64,000 bases of DNA from CAIWHR01 sp963724975. Its GTDB lineage: Bacteria > Pseudomonadota > Gammaproteobacteria > Burkholderiales > Casimicrobiaceae. Below are positions 43,374-53,812 of the stretch, piece after piece. The notes beneath the pieces are model-generated. The model was not told the DNA's origin and searched no databases. It worked only from the letters and a program-made list of their open reading frames with translations. The position numbers and the translations under genes are program-made. The DNA is taken from NCBI GenBank assembly GCA_963724975.1, contig CAVRXB010000008.1:434001-498000 (forward strand). Reading direction: 5' to 3'. How positions within the stretch are numbered: position 1 is the stretch's first letter; every line of letters begins with the position of its first letter.

Positions 43374-44027
43374 TCAGTCGAGACGGTAGGCGACGCTGAA
43401 CGGACGTGGGACGTCCTGAAGGTCGGTGACGAGGCGAGCGCGCAGGAAGGGATTGAGCCCGCGGAACGCCGTACGGATCGCCGTCGCGCCCTCGGACTTG
43501 GTCGCCATCCGCCAGTGCGCGCGCCGCGTTGCGGGACGCGCCCGCACGACAATGCCGAGAGAAAGTTCGGCGAGCTGCGGATCGCGGCTCATGTAGCTGC
43601 CGAACGGGGCGACGGTTTCGATGACGAGCGGGATGCGCGCCCAGTCGGCGTTGATTTGCGCGGCGAGACTGCACGCTTCGCTTACGAGTTGACGCGCGCG
43701 CTCCCGCGGCAGGGGATCGACAACGCGCGCCGACGCGATTTCCGCCAGACGCGGATCAACCCGGTACACGCCAGGCAGTTCCGGGCGCGGTTCGAGAAGG
43801 CCCGCGGCTACCAGCTCGTCGACGAGCGACAGGCCCTCGGCGGTATCGATGCCAAAATCGAGAAGCAGCTGACGGGATGTGACACGCGCGCGCTCGGGGG
43901 GCATGCCCGCGACTCGGCTTACGATGCGAGCCGCCGCCGCGCGCAGCTTGAGGGGCTCGACACCGAAATAGTGGAGATGCTTGAGAAGGATGCTGTAATC
44001 GTTGTGCGACGATTTGCGGCGTTCCAT
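43374..44027 (-). CDS. Winged-helix protein with a degenerate nucleotidyltransferase-like tail
   Basis: 217 residues. Residues 10-100 look like a winged-helix domain (KLRAAAARIVSRVAGMPP and ELVAAGLLEPRPELPGVYRV). The C-terminal half has FGSYMSRDPQLAELSLGIVV (142-161), shaped like the nucleotidyltransferase GS...DxD strand-loop but without the usual acidic pair, so catalysis is unlikely. May be a DNA-binding regulator. No family named with confidence. Convergent with the PhoD-like gene and 78 nt downstream of deoC on the same strand. Confidence 0.65.
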   Translation of the reverse strand: MERRKSSHNDYSILLKHLHYFGVEPLKLRAAAARIVSRVAGMPPERARVTSRQLLLDFGIDTAEGLSLVDELVAAGLLEPRPELPGVYRVDPRLAEIASARVVDPLPRERARQLVSEACSLAAQINADWARIPLVIETVAPFGSYMSRDPQLAELSLGIVVRARPATRRAHWRMATKSEGATAIRTAFRGLNPFLRARLVTDLQDVPRPFSVAYRLD

Positions 44028-44105
44028 GATGGCTATGACGATAGCATAAAAACCGACGGGTTTGGCAAGAGGCGACTAGCGGCAATGCCCCTGTTGTTGG
44101 CGGGG

Positions 44106-44768
44106 TCAGCTGGAAATCGCTTCCAGAATGGCCACACTGGCCGAAACGCCGATACGGTCCGCGCCAGCGTCGATCATCGCCAAGGCATCGGCCAGCGTCC
44201 GTATTCCGCCGGAGGCCTTGACGCCCATCTCGGGGCCGGCCGCGGCGCGCAGCAAACGGACGTCGGCGACGGTCGCGCCGCCGGCGGGATGAAAGCCGGT
44301 TGAAGTCTTTACGAACGCCGCGCCGGCATCGCGCGCGAGCCTGCAGGCGAGACTCTTTTCGGCCGCGGTCAGTATCGTGGATTCGAGAATGACCTTCACG
44401 GGAATCCCGGGCACTGCACGCACGACCGCTTCGATTTCCGCGGCGACGATGCTGGCGTGACCGCTCTTCAGCGCACCGAAGTTCTGCACCATGTCGATCT
44501 CCGCAGCGCCTTCGGCGACTGCCAGCGCGGCCGCGTGCGCCTTCACCTCGGCGCGGTCGCAGCCATGCGGAAATCCCGCCACGGTCACAATGCGTGCATC
44601 GCTGCCCGCCAGCGCGGCGGCCGCAACGCGCACCCAATAGGGCTGCACGCAGTAAAAGCCGATGCCCCACGCCCGGACGATCGCTGCACCGGCATGAATG
44701 TCGGCTTCGGTCGCGTCCGGCTTCAGTACCGAATGATCGATGCGACGGGCGAGCTCGGCGCGATTCAT
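44106..44768 (-). CDS. deoC: Deoxyribose-phosphate aldolase
   Basis: 220 residues. Cleaves 2-deoxyribose 5-phosphate to glyceraldehyde 3-phosphate and acetaldehyde. The Schiff-base Lys is in VKTSTGF (near 155-161), the second Lys in GVKASGGIRT (198-207), and VIGFPHG-like VAGFPHG near 63-69. ATG overlaps the preceding gene's stop by 4 nt (ATGA), so it ends an operon with the ABC transporter. Nucleoside salvage is the usual role. Confidence 0.94.
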   Translation of the reverse strand: MNRAELARRIDHSVLKPDATEADIHAGAAIVRAWGIGFYCVQPYWVRVAAAALAGSDARIVTVAGFPHGCDRAEVKAHAAALAVAEGAAEIDMVQNFGALKSGHASIVAAEIEAVVRAVPGIPVKVILESTILTAAEKSLACRLARDAGAAFVKTSTGFHPAGGATVADVRLLRAAAGPEMGVKASGGIRTLADALAMIDAGADRIGVSASVAILEAISS

Positions 44769-45277
44769 TGCGTTTTGCGTGCCGATTCAGCGCGCGCTGC
44801 CGTAATGCGCGCGGCGAGCGAACGATCGAGTTCCGTTGTCTGCGTCATCTCGGGTGTCGTGTCGGGGAGGCCCAGGTAGTAGACGACGAGCGCGGGCGGC
44901 GCGGCACCCGGTGCAGCGCTACTTCGCCACAGCCGGATTTCGGTGCGCGGGAAATCGGCGAAACGGGCGCGCGGCGTCTTCAAGTCGAATACGCCGCCTA
45001 CTTCGCGCATCGGCTGCAACCGTTCCTCGCGCTGCGAGAACGGGTCCTTGCCCAAAACTTCGATCCATCCATACGATCGCGTATCGACATCGATCCGCAT
45101 GACGACCGCGGTGTCGTCTTCCTTCGGCGCGCGCAGCACGGCCCAGGCGAGGGCGACACCCGGGGTCGCGAAGGCGTCGGCCGAGCCGTGGACTTCACGC
45201 GGTGGATCGGCCGCGGCGGGCACGGCCAGCAACAGGGCGAAAGCGCTCGCCGCGCCGAATGCGACGACGCGCATCAT
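44765..45277 (-). CDS. Secreted protein of unknown function in the ABC-deoC operon
   Basis: 170 residues. Signal peptide (1-23, VVAFGAASAFALLLAVPAAA), then a beta-rich domain with GVALAWAVLRAP, RIDVDTRSYGWIEVLG and IRLWRSSAAPG. ATG at 45277 overlaps the ATPase gene stop by 4 nt, and its own stop overlaps deoC by 4 nt. The placement suggests it serves the transporter or its substrate, but no family is recognised. Confidence 0.78.
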   Translation of the reverse strand: MMRVVAFGAASAFALLLAVPAAADPPREVHGSADAFATPGVALAWAVLRAPKEDDTAVVMRIDVDTRSYGWIEVLGKDPFSQREERLQPMREVGGVFDLKTPRARFADFPRTEIRLWRSSAAPGAAPPALVVYYLGLPDTTPEMTQTTELDRSLAARITAARAESARKTQ

Positions 45278-46380
45278 CGCGGCGCTTCCGCCAGCACGGT
45301 CGCTGCATCGGCGGCGGGCCGCAGCGATACCGCGGTGCCATCGGCGACGATTTCGTTTGGCCCGGCGTTGTAGCGGACAACTTGCAGCGTGGTGCCACCG
45401 CAGTTGACGAGATATTCGATCTTCTCGCCGAGAAACGCGTGCGCCACCACCGTTCCGGACAACGGCCCGGCAGCCACGTCACGGTCGACGATGATCGACT
45501 CCGGCCGCAAGAGCAGCGAGACGAGGTCGCCCGTTGCGACGCGTCGATTTGCCGGTTGCGCGCGCAGGGCCGCGCCCAGCGCTTCGACGATGACGGCGTC
45601 GCTGTCCACCGCAGCGACGCGCGCGGGAACGAGATTGACCCGTCCGACGAAGCGGGCGACGAACTCGGACGCCGGACGATGATAGAGGTCGCGAGCGGAG
45701 CCTTCCTGCACGACGCGGCCCTCGTTCATGACGGCGATGCGGTCGGACACCGCCATCGCCTCTTCCTGGTCGTGTGTCACGTACACCGTCGTGATCTCGA
45801 GTCGCTGCTGGAGATCGCGGATCTCCTGTCGCATCGACACTCGAAGCTTCGCGTCGAGGTTCGACAACGGCTCGTCGAACAGCAGCACGCGCGGCCGGAT
45901 GACAATGGCGCGCGCCAGCGCAACACGCTGTTGCTCGCCGCCGGAAAGCTGTCCGGGAAACTGGCGGTCGTAGCCCGCGAGGCCGACGAGCGACAGCACG
46001 TCGCCAACCGATTTTGCGATCGTACCCCGCGACTGTCCACGCACGGCGAGCCCGTAGCCCACGTTCTCCGCGACCGAAAGGTGTGGAAACAGCGCGTAGT
46101 TCTGGAATACGAAGCCGATATCGCGACGGTTGGCCGCAACGCCCGTGACGTCCTGCCCGCCAAAGTAAATGCGTCCGGCGTCCGGCTGCTCGAAGCCGGC
46201 AATGATCCGCAGCGTGGTTGTCTTGCCGCAGCCCGACGGTCCGAGCAGCGTCAGGAATTCGCCGGGGGCGACGTCGATGCGCACTTCGCGCGCAGCATAG
46301 TGCTCGCCCTTGACGCGATGCAGGTAGCGCTTCGACACGCCGTCGACGCGCACGCCGATTTTCGCGTTCGCCACGATCAT
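45274..46380 (-). CDS. ABC transporter ATP-binding protein (iron/spermidine-type)
   Basis: 368 residues from ATG 46380. Walker A GPSGCGKTT (about 44-52), signature LSGGEQQRVALARA, Walker B VLLFDEPLSNLD, H loop VYVTHDQEEAM and a C-terminal TOBE domain. This is the FbpC/PotA class of importer ATPases. The longer frame upstream on this strand is permease sequence read in the wrong frame, not a fusion. ATGA overlaps at both ends couple it to the permease and to the secreted gene. Confidence 0.93.
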   Translation of the reverse strand: MIVANAKIGVRVDGVSKRYLHRVKGEHYAAREVRIDVAPGEFLTLLGPSGCGKTTTLRIIAGFEQPDAGRIYFGGQDVTGVAANRRDIGFVFQNYALFPHLSVAENVGYGLAVRGQSRGTIAKSVGDVLSLVGLAGYDRQFPGQLSGGEQQRVALARAIVIRPRVLLFDEPLSNLDAKLRVSMRQEIRDLQQRLEITTVYVTHDQEEAMAVSDRIAVMNEGRVVQEGSARDLYHRPASEFVARFVGRVNLVPARVAAVDSDAVIVEALGAALRAQPANRRVATGDLVSLLLRPESIIVDRDVAAGPLSGTVVAHAFLGEKIEYLVNCGGTTLQVVRYNAGPNEIVADGTAVSLRPAADAATVLAEAPR

Positions 46381-48059
46381 CCTCCGAGCAGGCCTGTTAC
46401 GCGCACGACGCCCGGCGCGCGAAAGAGACGCATGACGGACCCGATGACGGCCATCGCCACGAACACGATCACGACGACCAGGACCGAGAACGCGGCCGCC
46501 GGTCCGAGCGACAGCTCGGTGATGTTTTCGAGGATCTTCACCGTGATCAGCGTCCAGCCGACGGAAACGAGGAAGATCGTGGCGCTGATTGCCGTCATCG
46601 AGCGAATGAACACTACGGAAAGTCCAGCGAAGAACGCTGGCACGATCAGCGGCAAGGTGATTCGGCGGAACGTCGTGCCGCTGCCGGCGCCCAGGCCCGA
46701 CGAGGCTTCCTCGAGGCTCTTGTCGATCTGCTGCAGCAGCGCGACGGTCGCGCGAATGCCTGTCGGACCGTAGCGGAATATGTAGCACGAAATGATGATG
46801 AGCGCGGTGCCGGTCAACTCGATCGGTGGATCGTTGAAGGCGATCAAATAGGCGATGCCGACGATCGTACCCGGCAGCGCGTAGTTGATCATCGACACCA
46901 GTTCCATCGAGCGCCGGCCGACGAACCGCTTCTTCGTCACAAGATAGCCGACCAGGATTCCATAGAGTCCGCCCAGCGGCATCGCGAGGCCGGCGATGAT
47001 GAGCGTGTCGCGGATCGCCTTCAAGCCGTCGGTGAAGATCACGCGATAGTGCTGCAGCGTAAGTGCGTGGTTGGCACCGAGCGCTACCACCAGCGATGCA
47101 TACAGCAGCAACGCGTAGAAGTACGCGATTGCGACCGCGACGATGAAGCAGGCGGAAAGAAGCGCGGTGCGCGCGGCTGGCGAGACGCTGTCGAACGGCG
47201 TCTGCCCGGCACCCTTGCCGGTGATCGTCACGTAGAAGCGGCGGCTGACCCAATAGCGCTGGAGCACGAAGACGAGAAGCGCCGGTACGAGCAGCGCAAA
47301 GGACAGCGCCGCGCCACCGCGGAGGTCGTACAGGCCGGTGATCTGGAGATAGGCCTGCGTAGGCAGCACGGGGAACTGATTGCCGGCGAGGATCAGCGGG
47401 GTCGCGAAGTCGGCGAGCGATGCCGCGAACAGCAGCAGAAATGCATTGGCGAGTCCTGGAACGCACAGCGGCAACGTGACCGTGCGAAACACACGCCAGC
47501 GCGACGCGCCGAGCGAGAGCGCCATTCCTTCGATGTTGGAATCGATGCCCGCGATCAGCGGCCGCAGCGTCAGGTAGGCGATCGGGAAATAGGTGAGTAC
47601 CTCGGAAAAAAGGGTGCTGGAGAGCCCGTACACCGTCACGCCCTTGAGGCCGAGCAAGTCGTAAGTGATGAGCCCTCGCGGGCCGAACGAGAAAATCATC
47701 GCGATCGCCGTCGTGAAGGGCGGCGAGACCAGCGGCAGGAGCACGCTCGCGTCCATCACGGTGTGTAGTGACACGGGGCAGGCGCCCTCGCGCGGCGGTG
47801 AACGCGAATACGAAACCCAGCACGGTTCCGGCGAGACCGACCAGCGCCGCGAGCAGCAGGCTATTCCAGAACGCGCGGATCTGGTGCTTGTCGGTCAGCA
47901 CTGTCAGGCGATGCCGGCGACCGAGAACGTGCCGTGATCGAAGAGCACGCGACCGAGCAGCATCGCAAGCGGATACATCACGAAAAGCGCGAGCAGCGCC
48001 CACAGCGCGAAGGCCGTCGCCGCGACCGCGGGGTCGCGGTGTAGCGAAGCGACCGTCAT
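46377..48059 (-). pseudogene. Fused ABC permease with two compensating frameshifts
   Basis: Read from ATG 48059, residues 1-51 (FVMYPLAMLLG) match the N terminus of a two-lobed FbpB-type permease and stop at TGA 47904-47906. The next stretch, AFWNSLLLAALVGLAG to FTAARGRLP, continues the homology in another frame, and from about 47778 the original frame resumes with VMDASVLLPLVSPPF through to the stop at 46377. Total 561 codons, right for the fused, 12-segment permease. One shift lies near 47907 and the other in a GGGG run at 47775-47778, each one base. Either true inactivation or sequencing indels. The intact part alone codes for 465 residues. Confidence 0.8.
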
Positions 48060-48105
48060 GTCTTCCTCTCCCGCCGCTCTAGAGAGGGGGGTGTGATCGC
48101 ACGGT

Positions 48106-49191
48106 TCAGGGATTCAGCACTTCGGCGACCCACCGCTCGACGATGCGCTTGCGGTTGGCTCCCGCGTAGTCGGCGTCGATGGGGAAGATCTTCGCATCCT
48201 TCAACACGGCAGCAAGCGACGGCTCGAGCGCGACGTCCGGATGCGCCGGCACGAAATTGATCTTGTACTTGGCAAACTGGTTCTGCATTGCAGGCGAGCT
48301 CGCCCAGTCGATCAGCTTCTTCGCTGCTTCGGGATTTTTCGCACCCTTGATGAGCGCGATCCCTTCGGCCGCGGTGCCGATGCCTTCCTTGGGGAAGCTG
48401 ATGGTGACTTCGTAGCCCTTCGCCTTGGTGTCGAGCGCGTCGACGATGAAGAATATGCCGCCGCCGGCCTGGCCGAGCCCAACCGGCAGCGTGCCGCCGC
48501 CGCCGCTCTTCGTATAGAGCTGGACGTTGGGTCGCAGCTTCTTCATATAGTCGAACGCTTTGTTCTCGTCGCGGCCGTTCACCTCGAGGATCGAGAAGAT
48601 GCGCGTGACGGCGGTGCCGGAGGTCCGCGCATCGGCCATCTGCAGCATGTTCTTGTAGGGCGGAGCGAGGAGATCGTTCCACGAAGCCGGCGCCTTGAGG
48701 CCGTTTTCCTTGAGGAACTTGTCGTTGGTCATGAAGACAAGCGGGTCGTCGGCAATGGCGACCCACTGGCCGTCGGGCTGGCGGAAACGGGGCGGCAGTT
48801 TGGCGAAGGAAGGTGGCTTGTACGGCTCGAAGACGCCCTCGGTGACGCCGGCCGCATACGTTTCGACCGGGCCGCCGAACAGCACGTCGACGCGCGGGTT
48901 GTTCTTTTCGGCGATGACGCGGGCGAGCGCCTCACCGGATGAAAAACGAACGAAGTTGACCTTGATGGCGGTCGCCTTCTCGAATTCCTCGAACATCGGT
49001 TTAGCCCAGTTCTCGGGCCAGATCGAGTAGACGTTGAGCGTCTGCGCCGAAATCGGCAACGCACCGCAGATGAGCGTCGTGAGGGCGGCCATGCGCAGCG
49101 TGCGCATGAGCCGGCGGGGCCGTCCCAAGGGCGAATACCGGATCGCACAGCCCAAGGGTGCGCCAACGAGCCAGCGGGAATTCACGTTCAT
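48106..49191 (-). CDS. ABC transporter substrate-binding protein (iron/thiamine type)
   Basis: 361 residues. Strong GAGGAGG sits before the ATG at 49191; a second ATG at 49107 heads the hydrophobic signal core (ALTTLICGALPISA). Mature protein starts near TLNVYSIWPENWAK, and FSSGEALARVIAEKNNPRVDVLFGG is typical of the AfuA/FbpA-type extracellular binding proteins. First gene of the operon with permease, ATPase, secreted protein and deoC. Ligand (iron complex, thiamine or spermidine-like) not decided by sequence. Confidence 0.9.
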   Translation of the reverse strand: MNVNSRWLVGAPLGCAIRYSPLGRPRRLMRTLRMAALTTLICGALPISAQTLNVYSIWPENWAKPMFEEFEKATAIKVNFVRFSSGEALARVIAEKNNPRVDVLFGGPVETYAAGVTEGVFEPYKPPSFAKLPPRFRQPDGQWVAIADDPLVFMTNDKFLKENGLKAPASWNDLLAPPYKNMLQMADARTSGTAVTRIFSILEVNGRDENKAFDYMKKLRPNVQLYTKSGGGGTLPVGLGQAGGGIFFIVDALDTKAKGYEVTISFPKEGIGTAAEGIALIKGAKNPEAAKKLIDWASSPAMQNQFAKYKINFVPAHPDVALEPSLAAVLKDAKIFPIDADYAGANRKRIVERWVAEVLNP

Positions 49192-49357
49192 CGCATTCCT
49201 CCTCTTTGCACCGCTTCAGATCGGCGTGCTGTTGGTATGCCGCCGGAGTGTTGTATTGCGCGCGGGATTGCTGCCGGCGTCGGCGGTCATTCTGCTCTGT
49301 TTCAACGCCTCCGAGAATGGGTCGCGGCCAGGTCCGCGGCCCGCGCGGCATCGGGGA

Positions 49358-50395
49358 TTACAGGATCCGGTTGAACCAGAGGAGCGATAGCGACGCCGAA
49401 AGCAGCGCCAGCACCGCGGCAGCGGCGGCGAACAACGCGGTGATTTCGGTTTCCTTTTCCTCGAAGAAGAGCTTCGTGTTGAGGTTCTTGTAGATCTTCT
49501 GGAGGTCGACCGCGTTGCCGGCGTAGAAGTAATCGGCGCGCGTGACGTTGGCGATCGTCTTCAGCGACTCCTCATCGAGGCGCACTCGCATCGACCATCC
49601 CTCGGAGCCAATGATCTCGCCGCTCGTGGTGCCGATACCGACTGTGTACACGCGCACGCCGCGGTCGCCTGCCATGCGCGCCGCCTCGATCGGGTCCGGC
49701 CCGGTGGTCGTCTGGCCGTCGGTCAGCAGGATGATGGCAGCCGACGTGTACGACCCGGGCGCAACCTTCGGCACTTGCTTGGAGGCGGCAGCGGGATCGA
49801 GCGCGGCGGCTTTTTGTGCTTCGCGTCGCGGATTGAATGAGCGGAGATCGAATTCGGCGTCAGGAAATATCGTCTTCAACGACACCAGAATGCCACTGCC
49901 GATCGCCGTTCCCCGCTGCAGCTGGAAGCGCTCGATGGCACCGAGAATGTCCTCGCGACTGTGGGTCGGCGACTGGACAACGGACGCAGTCGCGGCGAAC
50001 GACACGACGCCGATCCGCGTGGTCTTCGGCTGGTCCGCGACGAACGCGCGCGCGGCTTCCTGTGCAGCGACAAGCCGGCTTGGCTTGACGTCGGTTGCGC
50101 GCATGCTGCCCGAAACGTCCATCGCGAGGATCACGGTTTCGTGCGCGGACGGCAGCGTGACGACCGCGGCCGGGCGCGCGATCGCCACGATCATCAAGAT
50201 CAAGGCAACGAGGAACAAGAACGGCGGCACGTGCCGGCGGACACGCTGGGTCGCGCCCTGTGCGTCCTTGACCAGTGTGAGGCTCGCATACCGTAGCGCC
50301 GCCTTGCGCTTCCTGCGCATCAGCATGACGTAGACGGCGATGACCACCGGGACGGCAGCCAGCAGCCACAGCATTTGCGGCCAGACGAACGTCAT
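49358..50395 (-). CDS. BatA-like VWA-domain membrane protein
   Basis: 345 residues. An N-terminal membrane pair (5-25 and 57-80), then a von Willebrand A domain with MIDAS motif DVSGSM (DxSxS) and a second metal residue in LLTDGQTTTG, and a final membrane segment (about 318-340). Part of the MoxR-DUF58-VWA set at 49.4-52.4 kb, implicated in metal-dependent assembly or stress tolerance in other bacteria. ATG 50395. A second copy lies at 57391. Confidence 0.9.
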   Translation of the reverse strand: MTFVWPQMLWLLAAVPVVIAVYVMLMRRKRKAALRYASLTLVKDAQGATQRVRRHVPPFLFLVALILMIVAIARPAAVVTLPSAHETVILAMDVSGSMRATDVKPSRLVAAQEAARAFVADQPKTTRIGVVSFAATASVVQSPTHSREDILGAIERFQLQRGTAIGSGILVSLKTIFPDAEFDLRSFNPRREAQKAAALDPAAASKQVPKVAPGSYTSAAIILLTDGQTTTGPDPIEAARMAGDRGVRVYTVGIGTTSGEIIGSEGWSMRVRLDEESLKTIANVTRADYFYAGNAVDLQKIYKNLNTKLFFEEKETEITALFAAAAAVLALLSASLSLLWFNRIL

Positions 50396-51372
50396 TCGTC
50401 AACCGCCCGTAGGCTCACCACCGCTGCTCGCGTGGAAATTCCGGCCGGCTGTGCGGCGCTCATGTATGTATACCCAGATGCGCGGGCAATCCACCTCCGG
50501 AAGCGAGCTGGTTGCGCCGCTTGCGCAAATCGGCAAAGCGCAGGATTGCGTCGACGAGGTCGTCGCCGGTCGCGAGCTCGAGGGCGTCGACGCCAGCCGC
50601 CTGGAACGAGCGTCGAAGCTCCGCTTCGCGTTCTTTCGCCGCAGCGACGAAGCGCTTGCGAAAGCCGCGATCGTGAGTGTCGACAAAGAGCTGCTCGCCG
50701 GTCTCCGCGTCCTGGACCACCAAGAGCCCGAGATCCGGCAACTCCATTTCGAGCGGGTCGTAGAGCCGTACCGCGACAACGTCATGACGCCGCGCAAGCT
50801 GCGCGAGCGGCTTCGCCCAGCCGGGCGTACTGATGAAGTCGGACACGACGAACACGAGCGACCGCCGCGGTGCGACCCGCCACGCCATACGCAGCAGGTC
50901 CGCGAGATTCGTTGCATTCGCTTTTTTGACGTCGGGCCGCGACGCCATCCGGTGCAACAGGTGCAGCACCTGACGCCGGCCGCTGCGGGCGGGAATCACG
51001 GTGTCGACGCGGTCCCCGTAGAGGAGGGCGCCGACCCGGTTGCCGTGCGCGGTGAGGATGCGCGCCAGCACAGCGACGAACTCAGCGGCGACCGTGCGCT
51101 TCTCCAGCTTCTGCGAGCCGAACGCGACCGACGGCGAAAGGTCGAGCAGGAACCAACCCGCGACCTCGCGCTCCTCGTTATATTCGCGCACGTAGGGCGT
51201 GGCGAGGCGTGCCGTCACGTTCCAGTCGATGTGGCGAACGTCATCGTGATAGACGTATTCGCGAAGGTCGGCAAGGTCGAGCCCGTAACCGCGAAAGAGC
51301 GTGCGGTAGTCGCCGTGAAGCACGCCGTCGAGCCGACGGATCACCGTCCACTCGAGGCGCCGCAGGACGGCT

Positions 51373-52398
<1,026 letters not shown>

Positions 52399-52435
52399 GG
52401 GGCGGGATCTCCGGTTGGGTCGCGTCAGAACGGTC

Positions 52436-53335
52436 TCAGAAGGGCGATACGCCGATGGCGGCGGCCGCGTTCTCGATCGGCACCGCGAACCCGATGCCGA
52501 TGAACACGCGCTGATCCGTCGGATTGAGAATCGCGGTGACGATACCGACGACTTCGCCGTCCGTCGTGACCAGCGGACCGCCGGAATTTCCGGGATTGGC
52601 CGCCGCGTCGAACTGGATCAGGTTCGTCAATATCCGTTCGCCTTTAGCCGAACGGTACTCGCGGGCAAGGCCCGAAATCACACCCGCCGAGACCGACGGG
52701 CCGATGCCGAAGGGGTAACCGATGGCGACCACTTCGTCGCCCGGCGCGAGATCGCCGGTGGAGCGCAGCGTGGCCGCCGGGAGGTCGTCCGGGATATGCA
52801 GCGCCTTGAGGACCGCGAGGTCATGCTCGGGTCGCATGCCGATCACCGCTGCTTCGGACTCGAAGCCGTCGTGAAAGCGCACTTCCACCCGCTCGGCGCC
52901 CGCGATGACATGCAGATTGGTGAGAATGATTCCCGAGTCGACGATCACGACGCCGCTGCCGATGCCCTCGACCACGTGGCCGTCCTTCTCCTGCTCGCGT
53001 CCGAGGCCGCGCACGCGGACGATCGATTCGCGAACGGCCTCGTAGGCCTTGGCGGCGCGCGAAGGAAGCTCGGCGGTCTCGAGCGTGTGCAACACGGCGG
53101 CATCGATGTCCTCCTGCGTGATGACGCGCGCCTTGGGCGCCATCGCCGCGTATAGGAGCACGGCAGCAAGCACACATGCCATTCCCGCTGCAAACAGCGC
53201 CAATCCGCCGCTGCGATCGCTCAGCGCACGCCGCCACCGACCCTTTGCAACCGAAGGAACCGGCGCGCCGGCCCCCGCCGCCGATGGTTGGGGCGCCGGG
53301 CGGACGGAGCGGCTGTAGAGCGCTGCCTTTCTCAC
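52436..53335 (-). CDS. HtrA/DegP-like trypsin-type serine protease
   Basis: 299 residues if the GTG at 53335 is used; the frame is open further but overlaps the next gene. One membrane segment (about 46-66), then a protease domain with TNLHVIAGAE (catalytic His), EHDLAVLKA (Asp) and AAANPGNSGGPLV (Ser). No PDZ domain follows, so the protein is shorter than DegP and ends soon after the protease fold. Periplasmic, membrane-tethered. Likely envelope quality control. Start not fixed. Confidence 0.88.
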   Translation of the reverse strand: MRKAALYSRSVRPAPQPSAAGAGAPVPSVAKGRWRRALSDRSGGLALFAAGMACVLAAVLLYAAMAPKARVITQEDIDAAVLHTLETAELPSRAAKAYEAVRESIVRVRGLGREQEKDGHVVEGIGSGVVIVDSGIILTNLHVIAGAERVEVRFHDGFESEAAVIGMRPEHDLAVLKALHIPDDLPAATLRSTGDLAPGDEVVAIGYPFGIGPSVSAGVISGLAREYRSAKGERILTNLIQFDAAANPGNSGGPLVTTDGEVVGIVTAILNPTDQRVFIGIGFAVPIENAAAAIGVSPF

Positions 53336-53357
53336 GACGGTTGGGCCGAACAGGTCG

Positions 53358-53771
53358 TCATTTCTTGTAGGTGGACGTCGTCGTTTTGGCCGGCGTCGCA
53401 CGCGCCCCGGTCGCCGCCGTCCCTGTGCGGCGTGCGACCGGGCTCGAATTCGAATCGGATGTAGCCATCGCCGGGTAACCGGCGACAATTTGATCGACCG
53501 AGAGGGTTCCCGGCGTCCCGGGCCCGGTCAGGAAAGCGAGCGGCACACACCGATCGGTCTCGGTGAACAGCAGATATTCGCCGCGCTGCCGCATGGCGTC
53601 GCGGGCGGCGGCACCCTGAGCGCTCAAGTCGACCGGCGGCTGTGTGTCACGGTAGATCACGTTGTCGTTGCGGTCGTAGACGAAATAGCAGGTGGCGGCG
53701 AGCGCGGGTGCTTGCGCAAGGCACAGCGCACCCGTAGCGAGTAGCAGAGCACCCCAGATTGATCGCATCAT
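53358..53771 (-). CDS. Secreted protein with a conserved CYFVYDRNDNVIYRD motif
   Basis: 137 residues from ATG 53771 (AGGAGAACG upstream). Signal peptide 1-25 (SIWGALLLATGALCLAQAPALA), then CYFVYDRNDNVIYRD, a pattern I associate with small secreted Burkholderiales proteins, a Cys at DRCVPLAF and a Thr/Ala-rich tail. It lies just before the protease gene on the same strand. Function unknown. Confidence 0.78.
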   Translation of the reverse strand: MMRSIWGALLLATGALCLAQAPALAATCYFVYDRNDNVIYRDTQPPVDLSAQGAAARDAMRQRGEYLLFTETDRCVPLAFLTGPGTPGTLSVDQIVAGYPAMATSDSNSSPVARRTGTAATGARATPAKTTTSTYKK

Positions 53772-53812
53772 CGTTCTCCTTGGTTGCACGTTGATTGCAC
53801 CTCGTGAGGGTT

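Noticed and set aside
43374..44027. Possible toxin-antitoxin or abortive infection gene
   Set aside because: No second gene is paired with it, and the catalytic acids of the nucleotidyltransferase motif are absent.
45274..48003. Apparent 909-residue protein ending in an ABC ATPase
   Set aside because: Most of its upstream part is the permease gene read in the wrong frame; only the ATPase from 46380 and a short middle permease segment carry real homology.
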